Notes: generated by a model from the letters alone, not told the origin. Shown: positions 49,002 through 57,457, counted from the stretch's first letter. The stretch is 64,000 nt of DNA from Flavobacterium sediminis (GCF_003148385.1 NZ_CP029463.1:372001-436000); one strand, 5' to 3'. Program-made: numbers and translations.

Positions 49002-50702
49002 ATGAAAACAAACCTGAGAATCACCGGATTTATTTTAATTTTTCTATCGTTTTTAGTTTTTTATTCCTGTTTTCCTGATGATAATGTAACAGAAAAACAG
49101 ACTAATAGCCAAACAGCAAAAACTACACAAAGCTTTAACGGAGTCATCTGTGACGGAAAGAAAATACTAAAGTTTGGCTCCTTAGCTGATCTCCAACAAG
49201 AACATCTGGCTTTGTACCAACAATATGAAGCTAATAATCAGGATGAACAAGTGTTAGTTGATTATGAAAATCTCAATAATTTTTATTCCTTAAGAAAAAA
49301 AGACCAGGATATGGATGACGGTATCATCCCGAATGATCCGAATTTTGATGAAACTAACTTTACACTTGATCCTATTTTAGAGACTTTGTTAAATGAAGAT
49401 GGCATGATTATAATTGACGACAGACTTTATATTTGGGATTCCGGTTGTATCATTCAATCCATACCATTTTCCTGCTCTAATTATTTAGTTCTTTTAGATT
49501 TTTACCATGCTTCACTGTCTAATTCTCCTGACCAGATGCACGATCTTTTTGTTCATTATGGCATCCAAAACATCAATATTTGTGATGATCCTAACTTTGA
49601 CTTTGAAGAAATCTCTGAAAATGGCGGAAAAGTGAATGGTGAAGAGCCTCGCTATAAAAACAAAAACGGATGTGGATATGATGTAGTGGTAAACAGCAAA
49701 CTAACATCCTGTGATAACGGTTTCAATACTTATGAAATTTCATTTGAAAGCATTGTTCCCTTAGGTTCTACCGCTCCGTTAAACGTTTTCTACGTTAGTA
49801 GTCCGTTTGGCGATTTAAGTCAAGTAGAAGCAGCTACTGCTTTAGCCGGATCTTATGGTGCAATTCCGCTTACAAATCAAGATCAGACTTACGGTTATAT
49901 TATGCCATTTACGGATACATTCTATTTGCGAATTCCAAATAACCTTTCCGATACATTTGTGGTTACATTTAGTTCAGCAGTCAATCTATTCACAGGAAAC
50001 TCCTGTTTAGCCTTGGATCAAACGACTATTGACAATGCATGTCCTTTCTCAATTTCTGCAATTAAAAATGCCGTAAACTCGTCTCAATCTATATGGACTT
50101 TTTCAATCACGTCCGGAAGCGGATGTACCTTTTCAGCAGACAAAGTAACATGGAATTTCGGAGACGGAACAAGCATCACGGGAGGTCTAACAGAAACTCA
50201 CACATATTCATCGCCTTGTAGTATGGAATATTTTACAGTAACAGCAACTATCCAAGGAACAGCATGCGGTGTTTCTAACCCAGTCTTTATTAAAAGTAAT
50301 ATTCCGGTGGGGAACCCTTGCATGAGAAAAAACTACAAATTCCCTACTTATAAAGATAATGTGAATGGCAAAAAGGTCAAGCTTACCGCAAAATTAAAAA
50401 GGAATGTTTTTGGAAAATCTGTATTTAAAAATGTGTTTAAATGGCGGGTTACAGGTTCAAAAACGATTCAAAGTGCAGGTAACATCTATAATCCGAGTGC
50501 AACTAACGGAGGTTGTATGCAAGTAAATATCTCGTCTGTAGTTCCTTCAAAAACAACGACAGGTAAGAAAAGGAATGTTCAAAAAGAAAAATTCCCGGCA
50601 CTTTACCATATAGATGCTGCTGATCCTTACGAAATTCATTTCTCTCATTCAAACGGATTTAACCACGTACTTACAGCAAGTGGTCTTTATTGTAGTCAAT
50701 AA
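49002..50702 (+). CDS. large lipoprotein with PKD-like domain, probable LytTR target
   Basis: A 566-residue protein with a lipobox (VFYSCF, Cys about residue 23). The N-terminal third is acidic and has no family I recognise. A PKD-like beta domain around residues 350-425 contains WNFGDGTSITGGLTETHTY. The C-terminal region is basic (RKNYKFP, KKVKLTAKLKRNVFGKS) and has scattered Cys residues that could form disulfides. An outer-membrane or surface location is expected. It lies 72 bp after operator array 1 and ends in a terminator; it may bind polymers or cells, which is only inference. Confidence 0.75.
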   Translation: MKTNLRITGFILIFLSFLVFYSCFPDDNVTEKQTNSQTAKTTQSFNGVICDGKKILKFGSLADLQQEHLALYQQYEANNQDEQVLVDYENLNNFYSLRKKDQDMDDGIIPNDPNFDETNFTLDPILETLLNEDGMIIIDDRLYIWDSGCIIQSIPFSCSNYLVLLDFYHASLSNSPDQMHDLFVHYGIQNINICDDPNFDFEEISENGGKVNGEEPRYKNKNGCGYDVVVNSKLTSCDNGFNTYEISFESIVPLGSTAPLNVFYVSSPFGDLSQVEAATALAGSYGAIPLTNQDQTYGYIMPFTDTFYLRIPNNLSDTFVVTFSSAVNLFTGNSCLALDQTTIDNACPFSISAIKNAVNSSQSIWTFSITSGSGCTFSADKVTWNFGDGTSITGGLTETHTYSSPCSMEYFTVTATIQGTACGVSNPVFIKSNIPVGNPCMRKNYKFPTYKDNVNGKKVKLTAKLKRNVFGKSVFKNVFKWRVTGSKTIQSAGNIYNPSATNGGCMQVNISSVVPSKTTTGKKRNVQKEKFPALYHIDAADPYEIHFSHSNGFNHVLTASGLYCSQ

Positions 50703-50725
50703 ATACTATATTTATCATGAATTAA

Positions 50726-50754
50726 AAACCTCGATACTTTATCGGGGTTTTTTA
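50726..50754 (+). terminator. terminator of PKD lipoprotein gene
   Basis: Ten-base arms AAACCTCGAT / ATCGGGGTTT (one G-T pair) around a 5-base loop, followed by a T run. Confidence 0.82.
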
Positions 50755-50759
50755 TTTAT

Positions 50760-51096
50760 ATCCGATTTAAAAAGATTGGTTCCTAAACTCGATCACCTAA
50801 AAAAGACAAGTAAAAAGTGTATTTACTACCTAATTACAGAAAAGATATCCATAAAGAAACCTATCACCGGAAACTAGGATTAACCTTATAGTAGAAAAGA
50901 AAACCTATAGGATTCGGTTAAAACAGATGGTTCTACTACACAATCAATTAATAAAAAATACAAGGATTTATTGACTTATATATAATCCGAATTGATAAAG
51001 TTGAAATCACTACTAAAAACGGGGATGATCATTTGCAATGAAAAATTAGCTGTTAACAATAACTTTTCTTCAAAAATTGAAAAAGCACACTGTTAA
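50760..51096 (+). pseudogene. decayed LytTR domain (3' remnant of a regulator gene)
   Basis: Noncoding today, but it aligns along its length with the last 110 codons of the intact LytTR gene. Translated pieces: KRLVPKLDHLKKTSKK then YYLITEKISIKK (versus IRELIRLIIKKIKNK, YYVFKESGKEIRIK); VEKKTYRIRLK (versus VTEKKIYTIRCK); YIIRIDKVEITTKNG (versus YIVRIDKIETKSKTE); EKLAVNNNFSSKIEKAHC and stop (versus EKLPVSNSFSSELEKVFF and stop). Frameshifts and in-frame stops lie between the pieces, and about 20 codons are missing near 50870. The stop is followed by the same three bases (att) and then an operator array, as in the intact copy. This accounts for most of the 539-bp gap between the two secreted-protein genes. 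Confidence 0.85.
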
Positions 51097-51099
51097 ATT

Positions 51100-51169
51100 C
51101 GTCACAATTAAAGAATATTTCATCCCAAATCAATTTTAACTCATCACTATTATTGCACATGACTATCAC
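51100..51169 (+). promoter_or_regulatory. direct-repeat operator array 2 (LytTR-type)
   Basis: Four hexamers: CGTCAC (51100), CATCCC (51121), CATCAC (51142) and TATCAC (51164), spaced 21, 21 and 22 bp as in array 1. A -7 element TACTTTTG (51209-51216) begins 40 bp after the last repeat. The end of the array is 72 bp from the next start codon, the same as in array 1. Confidence 0.82.
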
Positions 51170-51241
51170 AAAAGGTAATATTAAACATTTTGCGTTTCGT
51201 ATAGGTTATACTTTTGACAAACAATCTTTAAAACAAAAAGT

Positions 51242-52342
51242 ATGAAAACAAAGTTATTTAATCAAGTAACATTCAAGAATTTAATTCTTATTTTAATGTT
51301 AAACCTTTCCATTTCTACCTTTGCAGTAAACTCAATTGAGGTAGATTTTTCATCTTCTTCGAATGCATTTGTAAAAACTGTAAGTGGTACTTCTAATGGT
51401 GTTGATACTTATAAAACTTTTACCATTACAATTCCTTTTTACAGTAACACATTGGATTTACTAAGTTTAAGAACAGATTATGCTGGTAGTTGTTCTGGTA
51501 GTGTAATGATAAACGTTAATGGAGTAAACTCAACTTATGCAAGTAATGGCAATACTGCTCTTCACAAATGGTATAGTATACCTAATCTACCAGTTGGAAC
51601 TACTTACTATACCGTAAAAAGTTTTTGTGGTAGTGTTGAAATTACAGGTTCAAGACAATTAATAAGAGTTATCATAGTAAAAGAAGCAGCACCTGTACTT
51701 AATTTGAATATTGCTGCATCATGTAGCACTAATAGTGATGGAACCTATAATGGATACATAAGCATTAAAGGAACAGGAACTTATACAAATGCAACGCATT
51801 TGTATTTAAAAACAACTGCTCCTACAACAGCATGTCCTTCTACTCAAATGAATATTCCTGCGTTAGGAAATACTGCTGCAAATGGTAGCATAAACAATAG
51901 TGGTTTTTTTAGCTGTAATACTAACGGAACTTATACCGTTCAATTATTATATAAAAGAGTGAACTTAAGTGGAAATTTAATCGTTTATACCATCCCTAGC
52001 GGTTCTTATAACTGGACAGATTACTCTTTTACTAAAACATTTAAAATGTGTTTCAACCTAGCAGAACCTATTAGAAACCACCTTGCTTTAAAAAATAGTG
52101 ACATCAAGTTAACCAACCCTGTTAAAGATGTCATGCTTTTAGAAATAACAAATGATACCAATATTTCATACGAAATAACTATCTACGACTTTTCCGGATT
52201 AATTGTTAAAAAAGAAGCTCTAACAAATATAAACAAGAAAGGACCAAATACCATTAATGTACAAAACCTTAGAAAAGGTATTTATCTGGTTGAAATTAAT
52301 AACGGAAAAGAGATCATCCGTAAAAAAATCATCAAGGAATAA
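51242..52342 (+). CDS. T9SS-secreted protein of unknown function, probable LytTR target
   Basis: A 366-residue protein with a signal peptide (cleavage near FAVNS, about residue 28). The mature region is rich in Thr, Ser, Asn and Gly with paired cysteines, beta-strand patterned, and has no family I recognise. The last 75 residues form a T9SS type A sorting domain: LTNPVKDVMLLEI, YEITIYDFSGLIVKK and LRKGIYLVEINNGKEIIRKKIIKE in order. It lies directly downstream of operator array 2 and is closed by a terminator. An adhesin or surface-layer role is possible but not shown. Confidence 0.83.
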   Translation: MKTKLFNQVTFKNLILILMLNLSISTFAVNSIEVDFSSSSNAFVKTVSGTSNGVDTYKTFTITIPFYSNTLDLLSLRTDYAGSCSGSVMINVNGVNSTYASNGNTALHKWYSIPNLPVGTTYYTVKSFCGSVEITGSRQLIRVIIVKEAAPVLNLNIAASCSTNSDGTYNGYISIKGTGTYTNATHLYLKTTAPTTACPSTQMNIPALGNTAANGSINNSGFFSCNTNGTYTVQLLYKRVNLSGNLIVYTIPSGSYNWTDYSFTKTFKMCFNLAEPIRNHLALKNSDIKLTNPVKDVMLLEITNDTNISYEITIYDFSGLIVKKEALTNINKKGPNTINVQNLRKGIYLVEINNGKEIIRKKIIKE

Positions 52343-52363
52343 TTTATACACTATTAAAAACAA

Positions 52364-52390
52364 AAAGAATCCTGAAATTCAGGATTCTTT
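52364..52390. terminator. bidirectional terminator
   Basis: Twelve-base arms AAAGAATCCTGA / TCAGGATTCTTT with a 3-base loop; T runs follow on both strands, serving the T9SS gene and the NDH-2 gene. Confidence 0.92.
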
Positions 52391-52392
52391 TT

Positions 52393-53697
52393 TTATATCT
52401 CATCGCTCACAAAACTTATCGGTTCTTTTTCTTTATACGGGCGAATGATCAAACGAGCTTCCCGGTCAAAACGAATGTAATTATATACCCAATTTAAAAA
52501 GACAACTGCCTTGTTCTTAAACCCGATTAAAGAAAATAAATGCACAAACATCCATACAAACCAGGCAAAAACGCCACTGAATTTAAACTTAGGCAAATCT
52601 ACAACTGCTTTATTACGCCCTATCGTAGCCATCGAACCCTTATCACGATAGGCAAAAGGTTGCATCTCTTTTTGATTGATTAAGCGAATAATATTAGCTG
52701 CCAGATGCTGTCCCTGTTGAATTGCCGGCTGTGCCATCATAGGATGTCCGTGAGGATACGCTTCTGTTTCCATTGTTGCAATATCGCCTATTGCAAAAAT
52801 GGTATCATATCCTTCTACCTGATTAAACTGGTTCACCTTTAAACGCTCGGAACGTGCTTCTGTTGAAGATTGCTTAAATCCTCTTAGTAAAGCTCCTTTT
52901 ACTCCGGCTGTCCAGATCACAGTCGCCGTTTGAAAGCTCAGATCAGAATTGGTGGTCACTACTTTTCCGTCATAATCCGTTACCCGAATATTTTTCCATA
53001 CCTCAACGCCTAAATCGATCAGGAATTTTTCTGCTTTTTCAGAAGCATTCTCACTCATGGTATTCAAGATACGGTTACCGCTTTGGATAAGGTTAATTTG
53101 CATTTTTCGAATATCCAGATCCGGATAGTCTTTAGGTAAAATGGCTTTTTTCATCTCTGCCAAAGCTCCGGCAAGCTCTACACCTGTAGGTCCGCCACCG
53201 ACTAAAACAAAATTCATCAGACTTTGGCGCTCCTCTATGTCATTGGTCAGTAAAGCCTGTTCAAAATTCTCAAGGATCAAACTACGGATATTCAATGACT
53301 GAGGAATGGTTTTCATGGCCATGCAATTGCGTTCCATTTCCTTATTTCCGAAAAAATTAGTTTTTGAACCGGTGGCGATTACCAGATAATCATATTTTAG
53401 TTCACCTATATCTGCTATCACTTTTTGATTAGTAGTATCGATCTCTTTTACATCGGCTAAACGAAAATAAAAATCTTCAAATTCCTGAACCACTTTACGA
53501 ATCGGGTACGCTATGGAATCAGGCTCCAGACCTCCTGTTGCTACTTGATACATTAAAGGCTGAAAATTGTGGTAATTGTGCTTGTCTAACAGAACTACTT
53601 GAAGTTTTTTGTTTTTCAGTTTTTTGGCTAACGAAATTCCGGCAAACCCTCCGCCAATAATTACAACACGCGGAAAACTACATTGAGGTATGTTCAT
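52393..53697 (-). CDS. ndh: type II NADH dehydrogenase (NDH-2)
   Basis: A 434-residue monotopic respiratory enzyme passing electrons from NADH to quinone. The N-terminal FAD-binding motif is VVIIGGGFAGISLAKKL, the second Rossmann motif FVLVGGGPTGVELAGAL, and IFAIGDIATME binds FAD near the C-terminus. A C-terminal amphipathic/hydrophobic segment FAWFVWMFVHLFSLIGF should dock to the membrane. The reading frame is open to 53850, but the added 51 residues are unlike the family, so MNIPQC at 53697 was chosen; the 183 bp to the divergent sigma gene then hold both promoters. Confidence 0.93.
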   Translation of the reverse strand: MNIPQCSFPRVVIIGGGFAGISLAKKLKNKKLQVVLLDKHNYHNFQPLMYQVATGGLEPDSIAYPIRKVVQEFEDFYFRLADVKEIDTTNQKVIADIGELKYDYLVIATGSKTNFFGNKEMERNCMAMKTIPQSLNIRSLILENFEQALLTNDIEERQSLMNFVLVGGGPTGVELAGALAEMKKAILPKDYPDLDIRKMQINLIQSGNRILNTMSENASEKAEKFLIDLGVEVWKNIRVTDYDGKVVTTNSDLSFQTATVIWTAGVKGALLRGFKQSSTEARSERLKVNQFNQVEGYDTIFAIGDIATMETEAYPHGHPMMAQPAIQQGQHLAANIIRLINQKEMQPFAYRDKGSMATIGRNKAVVDLPKFKFSGVFAWFVWMFVHLFSLIGFKNKAVVFLNWVYNYIRFDREARLIIRPYKEKEPISFVSDEI

Positions 53698-53880
53698 TTT
53701 ACTAAGAAAATTTTGAAGCTCAAAGATACTGCTTTTCAATAGCAATTTCAACGGCAATGACAAATACAATAAAACTTTTGAATTATAACTCATTCTTCTT
53801 TTGACTTTTGAAATTGAGCTTGTCATTGATTTTTTATAAACTTGTAACAAAAAACAAGAAGCTGCTACTTATTATTTGAT

Positions 53881-54375
53881 ATGAAATCATCCGAAGAAAA
53901 AGAGTTTGTTTCACAACTGGAAGAAAATCAGAATATAATCCACAAGATCTGTCGGTTATATACCACTGATGAGGATGCTCATAAAGATCTATTTCAGGAA
54001 ATTACCATCCAGCTTTGGAAAGCATACCCAAACTTCAGAGGAGATTCAAAATTCACTACCTGGGCCTACAGGGTAGGATTGAATACAGCCATAACACTCT
54101 ATCGGAAAAAGAAAAAAACAATAGATACCATTGAGTTTGACGGAAGCTATCACAAAGTAAAACAAGAAGACTATAACTTTGAAGAAGAAGAACAATTGAA
54201 ATTATTATATGGTGCCATAAGCGAATTAAACGATATAGAAAAGGCTTTGGTATTTTTATATTTAGAAGATAAGGATTATACGGAAATATCGGAAACTTTG
54301 GGTATCAGCGAAGTGAATGCAAGAGTAAAGATGAATCGTGTAAAAGGAAAATTAAAAAAAATTTTAAATCCGTAG
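53881..54375 (+). CDS. ECF-family RNA polymerase sigma factor
   Basis: A 164-residue sigma70-family factor with region 2 (NIIHKICRLYTTDEDAHKDLFQEITIQLWKAYPNF, then KFTTWAYRVGLNTAITLYRKKKK) and region 4 (LNDIEKALVFLYLEDKDYTEISETLGISEVNARVKMNRVKGKLKK). No extra domains. It starts a two-gene unit with the membrane protein 4 bp downstream, which is probably its regulator. Confidence 0.93.
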   Translation: MKSSEEKEFVSQLEENQNIIHKICRLYTTDEDAHKDLFQEITIQLWKAYPNFRGDSKFTTWAYRVGLNTAITLYRKKKKTIDTIEFDGSYHKVKQEDYNFEEEEQLKLLYGAISELNDIEKALVFLYLEDKDYTEISETLGISEVNARVKMNRVKGKLKKILNP

Positions 54376-54379
54376 CCTC

Positions 54380-55024
54380 ATGGATGAACTAGAGATTTTA
54401 AAGAGAGACTGGAAAAATAAAGAGCATTCTTTTAAACGTATTAGTGAAAAAGAAATATATGCTATGCTACACAAAAGATCCTCTTCTATTGTGAAATGGA
54501 TTCTTGTAATTAGTATTGCAGAGGTATTATTTTGGACTACGATCAGCATTTTAACTGCAGACGATGATTATTTTAAAACACTGAAAACTTACCACTTAAA
54601 CACTATTTTGCCCATTATTTCGGCTGTAAATTATGTTGTTTTAATTGGTTTCATTTACCTGTTCTATAAGAACTACAAAACTATTAATGCTATTGATACG
54701 GTAAAACAATTGATGATCTCTATTTTAAAAACCCGAAAAACCGTTCAGTATTACGTTTGGTACAATCTGGCAATGGTATTCTTTTCATTTATATTAGTGT
54801 TCTCATTTCAATTCATGTATGATCCTAAGATAAATGAGTTATTGGATAGCTTTTCGCAAAACGGTGGCAACAGCAACACTTTTTACTTTTTCATCTTTGT
54901 CATTTATTTTGTTGTCGCTATTGTTTTCGTCGGATTAATATGGTTATTCTACCGCTTACTTTACGGTATTCTGCTAAAACGTCTGTACAATAACTATAAA
55001 GAATTAAAAAAGATAGATCTTTAA
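54380..55024 (+). CDS. four-helix membrane protein, possible anti-sigma factor
   Basis: A 214-residue protein. The cytoplasmic N-terminus (about 1-37) is charged, MDELEILKRDWKNKEHSFKR at its start, and is followed by four membrane helices (about 38-58, 75-95, 122-145 and 170-195). It lacks the zinc-binding HxxxCxxC of ZAS anti-sigma factors. The 4-bp gap to the ECF sigma gene suggests it controls that factor through its N-terminal segment. I do not recognise a named family. Confidence 0.72.
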   Translation: MDELEILKRDWKNKEHSFKRISEKEIYAMLHKRSSSIVKWILVISIAEVLFWTTISILTADDDYFKTLKTYHLNTILPIISAVNYVVLIGFIYLFYKNYKTINAIDTVKQLMISILKTRKTVQYYVWYNLAMVFFSFILVFSFQFMYDPKINELLDSFSQNGGNSNTFYFFIFVIYFVVAIVFVGLIWLFYRLLYGILLKRLYNNYKELKKIDL

Positions 55025-55027
55025 GCT

Positions 55028-55831
55028 TTAATAGCTCCACTGACGTTGCTTGTCCAGTTTTGCTTGCTCTTCCAGTACTTCAGCCGGAATTACTTTTAAG
55101 AAAGAAGGATGCTGCTCAATTGCATATTCTATTTTTTCAACCACGTCCTCAACAGAATCGTGTTCGTAATCTATTTGAAGTGGTTCTTTGATCACGAAAG
55201 ATTGTAATATTCCTTTTTTCTTGATGCGAAGTCCTTTTCTGTCAAATGAACGTCTGAAACCATCGATCACAATCGGAACAACAATAGGTTTGTGTTGCAG
55301 GATGATATGCGCTGTTCCTTTTCGAACCGGTTTAAAAGAACGTGTTGTTCCCTGAGGAAAAGTTATAACCCAACCGTCTTCTAAAGCTAATTTGATATTT
55401 TCCGTATCATTCGGATTTACATCTCGTTTCACATCCTGACCTTTAGCTCGCCAGGTTCGTTCCACAGTAATTGCTCCCGCATAGGCCATAATACGAGGTA
55501 AAAGTCCCTGCTTCATGGTTTCCTTAGCAGCTACATAATACAAGTTCAGTTTAGGATTCCACAAATACCCTACATTTTTAATAGAATCTTCACGCCCTTT
55601 CAAAGCTGCGTTAAAAACATGGAACATAGCCACCACATCAGCAAAGTACGTCTGATGATTCGATATAAACAATACATTCTTATCCGGTAAGCTCCTTAAA
55701 ATATCAGAACCTTCGATCTTTAATTCGTTAAACCCTCTATAGCGTTTGTGTGTTATAATTCCAGCAAAACGAATCAACCATTTTTTCAAAAATAATATGT
55801 GTCCAAAAGGATTTCTTTTAAACAACCCCAT
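55028..55831 (-). CDS. 1-acyl-sn-glycerol-3-phosphate acyltransferase (PlsC-like)
   Basis: A 267-residue membrane-associated acyltransferase of phospholipid synthesis. The acceptor motif NHxxxxD is seen as SNHQTYFADVVAMF, and the second motif as TFPQGTTRSF (usually FPEGTRS, here Gln for Glu). The third motif region, IVVPIVIDGFRRSF, follows. The N-terminus lacks a strong membrane helix but has a hydrophobic stretch (HILFLKKWLIRFAGII). Convergent with the sigma-factor unit, leaving only 3 bp between stops. Confidence 0.88.
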   Translation of the reverse strand: MGLFKRNPFGHILFLKKWLIRFAGIITHKRYRGFNELKIEGSDILRSLPDKNVLFISNHQTYFADVVAMFHVFNAALKGREDSIKNVGYLWNPKLNLYYVAAKETMKQGLLPRIMAYAGAITVERTWRAKGQDVKRDVNPNDTENIKLALEDGWVITFPQGTTRSFKPVRKGTAHIILQHKPIVVPIVIDGFRRSFDRKGLRIKKKGILQSFVIKEPLQIDYEHDSVEDVVEKIEYAIEQHPSFLKVIPAEVLEEQAKLDKQRQWSY

Positions 55832-55980
55832 ACTCTCATTTTTTTACAAGGCTACAAATGTAATAAAATTGGAATACAATTTACCTTTGATACTTGTTTT
55901 ACACTTTTAAGTTGCCAAATTTACCTTTAAAATTAAACCAAATTATTGACTTTTATCATAAAAATTAATTAAATTACCCT

Positions 55981-55999
55981 TAAATTTGTTAGACAAATT
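55981..55999 (+). promoter_or_regulatory. hypA promoter -7 element with overlapping palindrome
   Basis: TAAATTTG (55981-55988) matches TAnnTTTG 17 bp before the hypA start. It overlaps a perfect 7-3-7 inverted repeat AATTTGT-TAG-ACAAATT (55983-55999), which would cover the transcription start. A clear -33 element is absent. The palindrome is a candidate operator for hydrogenase-maturation genes. Confidence 0.55.
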
Positions 56000-56005
56000 G
56001 AGTAT

Positions 56006-56347
56006 ATGCACGAATTGTCTATTGTTACTTCAGTGGTACAATCTACTGAAGAAGAGGTCAAAAAAATAAATGGGACTTCAGTCAGGGAAATTCATCTGGA
56101 AATAGGGAAATTATCCGGTGTTGAAATGAGTTCGTTCCTATACGTTTGGCCACAATGTATTAAAAATACAAGTCTGGAACACGCTGAATTGATTATTAAT
56201 GAACCCGAAGGAAAAGCAACTTGTGCCGAATGCGGAACTCCTTTTGACATCAAAGCTTTTTTCGATAGTTGTCCCAATTGCAATAGCCCGTTCAAAAACA
56301 TTACTCAGGGAAAAGAAATGAAAATAAAAAAACTAATCATTCAATAA
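56006..56347 (+). CDS. hypA: hydrogenase nickel metallochaperone HypA
   Basis: A 113-residue cytoplasmic protein that passes nickel to the hydrogenase large subunit with HypB. The nickel site is the N-terminal MHELS (His2), and the zinc finger has Cys73, Cys76, Cys89 and Cys92 in CAEC and CPNC. Length is normal. First gene of hypA-B-C-E, with 11 bp before hypB. Confidence 0.95.
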   Translation: MHELSIVTSVVQSTEEEVKKINGTSVREIHLEIGKLSGVEMSSFLYVWPQCIKNTSLEHAELIINEPEGKATCAECGTPFDIKAFFDSCPNCNSPFKNITQGKEMKIKKLIIQ

Positions 56348-56358
56348 TTCAAGATATT

Positions 56359-57201
56359 ATGTGTACTACTTGCGGATGTAGCTCAGATGAAAACGGTGTA
56401 AAATATACCAAATTAGAAGTGCATGAACATACTCATGACGGACATCATCATCACGATCACGGACATCACCACCATCACGACCATGAGCATTCACATGATC
56501 ACGGCCATTCACACGATCATGGACACCACCATCATGCGCATACACACGAAATCAGCATTGTTGATTTAGAAAAAGATATTCTACAGAAAAACCAATTAAC
56601 AGCTGAGCGTAACAGAGGTTATTTTGAAGCCTTGAATATTTTTGCTATTAACTTGGTAAGTTCTCCCGGTTCCGGAAAAACGTCTCTTTTAGAAAAAACA
56701 ATTTCCGATTTAAAAGACGAAGTTGAGTTTTCTGTAATTGAAGGCGACCAACAAACCAATAACGATGCCGAGCGCATTCACGTACTGAACGTTCCGGTGA
56801 TGCAAATTAATACCGGAAAAGGATGTCACTTAGACAGCGATATGATCGCAAAAGCGACTAAAACTTTGGCTCCGAAATCGAATTCCGTTTTAATGATCGA
56901 GAATGTAGGAAACTTGGTTTGTCCGGCTATGTTTGATTTAGGAGAAGCCAAACGTGTTGTGATTATTTCAACTACTGAAGGCGAAGATAAACCCTTGAAA
57001 TATCCGGATATGTTCTACGGATCTCATATTTGCATCATCAACAAAATTGACTTGTTGCCGTATCTAAAATTTGATTTGGAAAAACTAAAAGAGAATGCTA
57101 AAAAAGTAAATCCGCATTTAGAATTCTTTGAAGTTTCAGCAACAAGTGGTGAAGGTTTAGACCAATGGTATGATTTTTTAAAACAATCGTTAAAACAATA
57201 A
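56359..57201 (+). CDS. hypB: hydrogenase nickel-incorporation GTPase HypB, His-rich
   Basis: A 280-residue SIMIBI GTPase. The N-terminal CTTCGC (Cys2, 5, 7) is the high-affinity nickel motif. Residues 22-63 hold 26 histidines with Asp/Gly/Ser, a nickel-storage tract like those of rhizobial HypB. The P-loop SSPGSGKTS is at 101-109, with EGDQQTNNDAERI as the nucleotide/metal switch, VMIENVGNLVCPA as the metal/dimer region and NKIDLLPYL as the guanine motif. It supplies nickel to HypA. Followed by hypC after 4 bp. Confidence 0.97.
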   Translation: MCTTCGCSSDENGVKYTKLEVHEHTHDGHHHHDHGHHHHHDHEHSHDHGHSHDHGHHHHAHTHEISIVDLEKDILQKNQLTAERNRGYFEALNIFAINLVSSPGSGKTSLLEKTISDLKDEVEFSVIEGDQQTNNDAERIHVLNVPVMQINTGKGCHLDSDMIAKATKTLAPKSNSVLMIENVGNLVCPAMFDLGEAKRVVIISTTEGEDKPLKYPDMFYGSHICIINKIDLLPYLKFDLEKLKENAKKVNPHLEFFEVSATSGEGLDQWYDFLKQSLKQ

Positions 57202-57205
57202 GCGT

Positions 57206-57454
57206 ATGTGTTTAGCAGTTCCCGGAAAATTAGAACGTATTGTTACCGAACTAGACCCTACATTTCGCATTGGCGAAGTGTCTTTTGAAGGTGTTAAAAA
57301 GGAAGTCAATTTAGCTTTGGTTCCCGAAGCCAAATTGGGCGATTATGTTTTGGTTCACGTAGGTGCGGCCATAGGAATTATTGATGAAGACGAAGCCCAC
57401 AAAACCATGCAGGTTTTAAAAGACATGGGCGAAGACATTGAAGAACTGAAGTAA
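57206..57454 (+). CDS. hypC: hydrogenase maturation factor HypC
   Basis: An 82-residue chaperone that carries the Fe(CN)2CO group with HypD to the large subunit. The essential Cys2 is in MCLAVPGKL, and His51 in VLVHVGAAIG is conserved. It begins 4 bp after hypB and ends 3 bp before hypE. hypD is missing from this side and lies in the facing operon. Confidence 0.95.
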   Translation: MCLAVPGKLERIVTELDPTFRIGEVSFEGVKKEVNLALVPEAKLGDYVLVHVGAAIGIIDEDEAHKTMQVLKDMGEDIEELK

Positions 57455-57457
57455 AAA

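Noticed and set aside
50614..50877. 87-codon plus-strand gene after the PKD lipoprotein
   Set aside because: It starts inside the lipoprotein gene in another frame and runs through a terminator; its C-terminal part is the first readable piece of the LytTR remnant.
53698..53850. 51-residue N-terminal extension of NDH-2
   Set aside because: The extension is basic and unlike NDH-2 proteins, which begin a few residues before the GGGFAG motif; the shorter start gives the normal length.
56422..56547. Short tandem-repeat DNA that could pass for a small repeat array
   Set aside because: It lies in frame inside hypB and encodes the His-rich tract; there are no unique spacers, so it is not a CRISPR or intergenic repeat.
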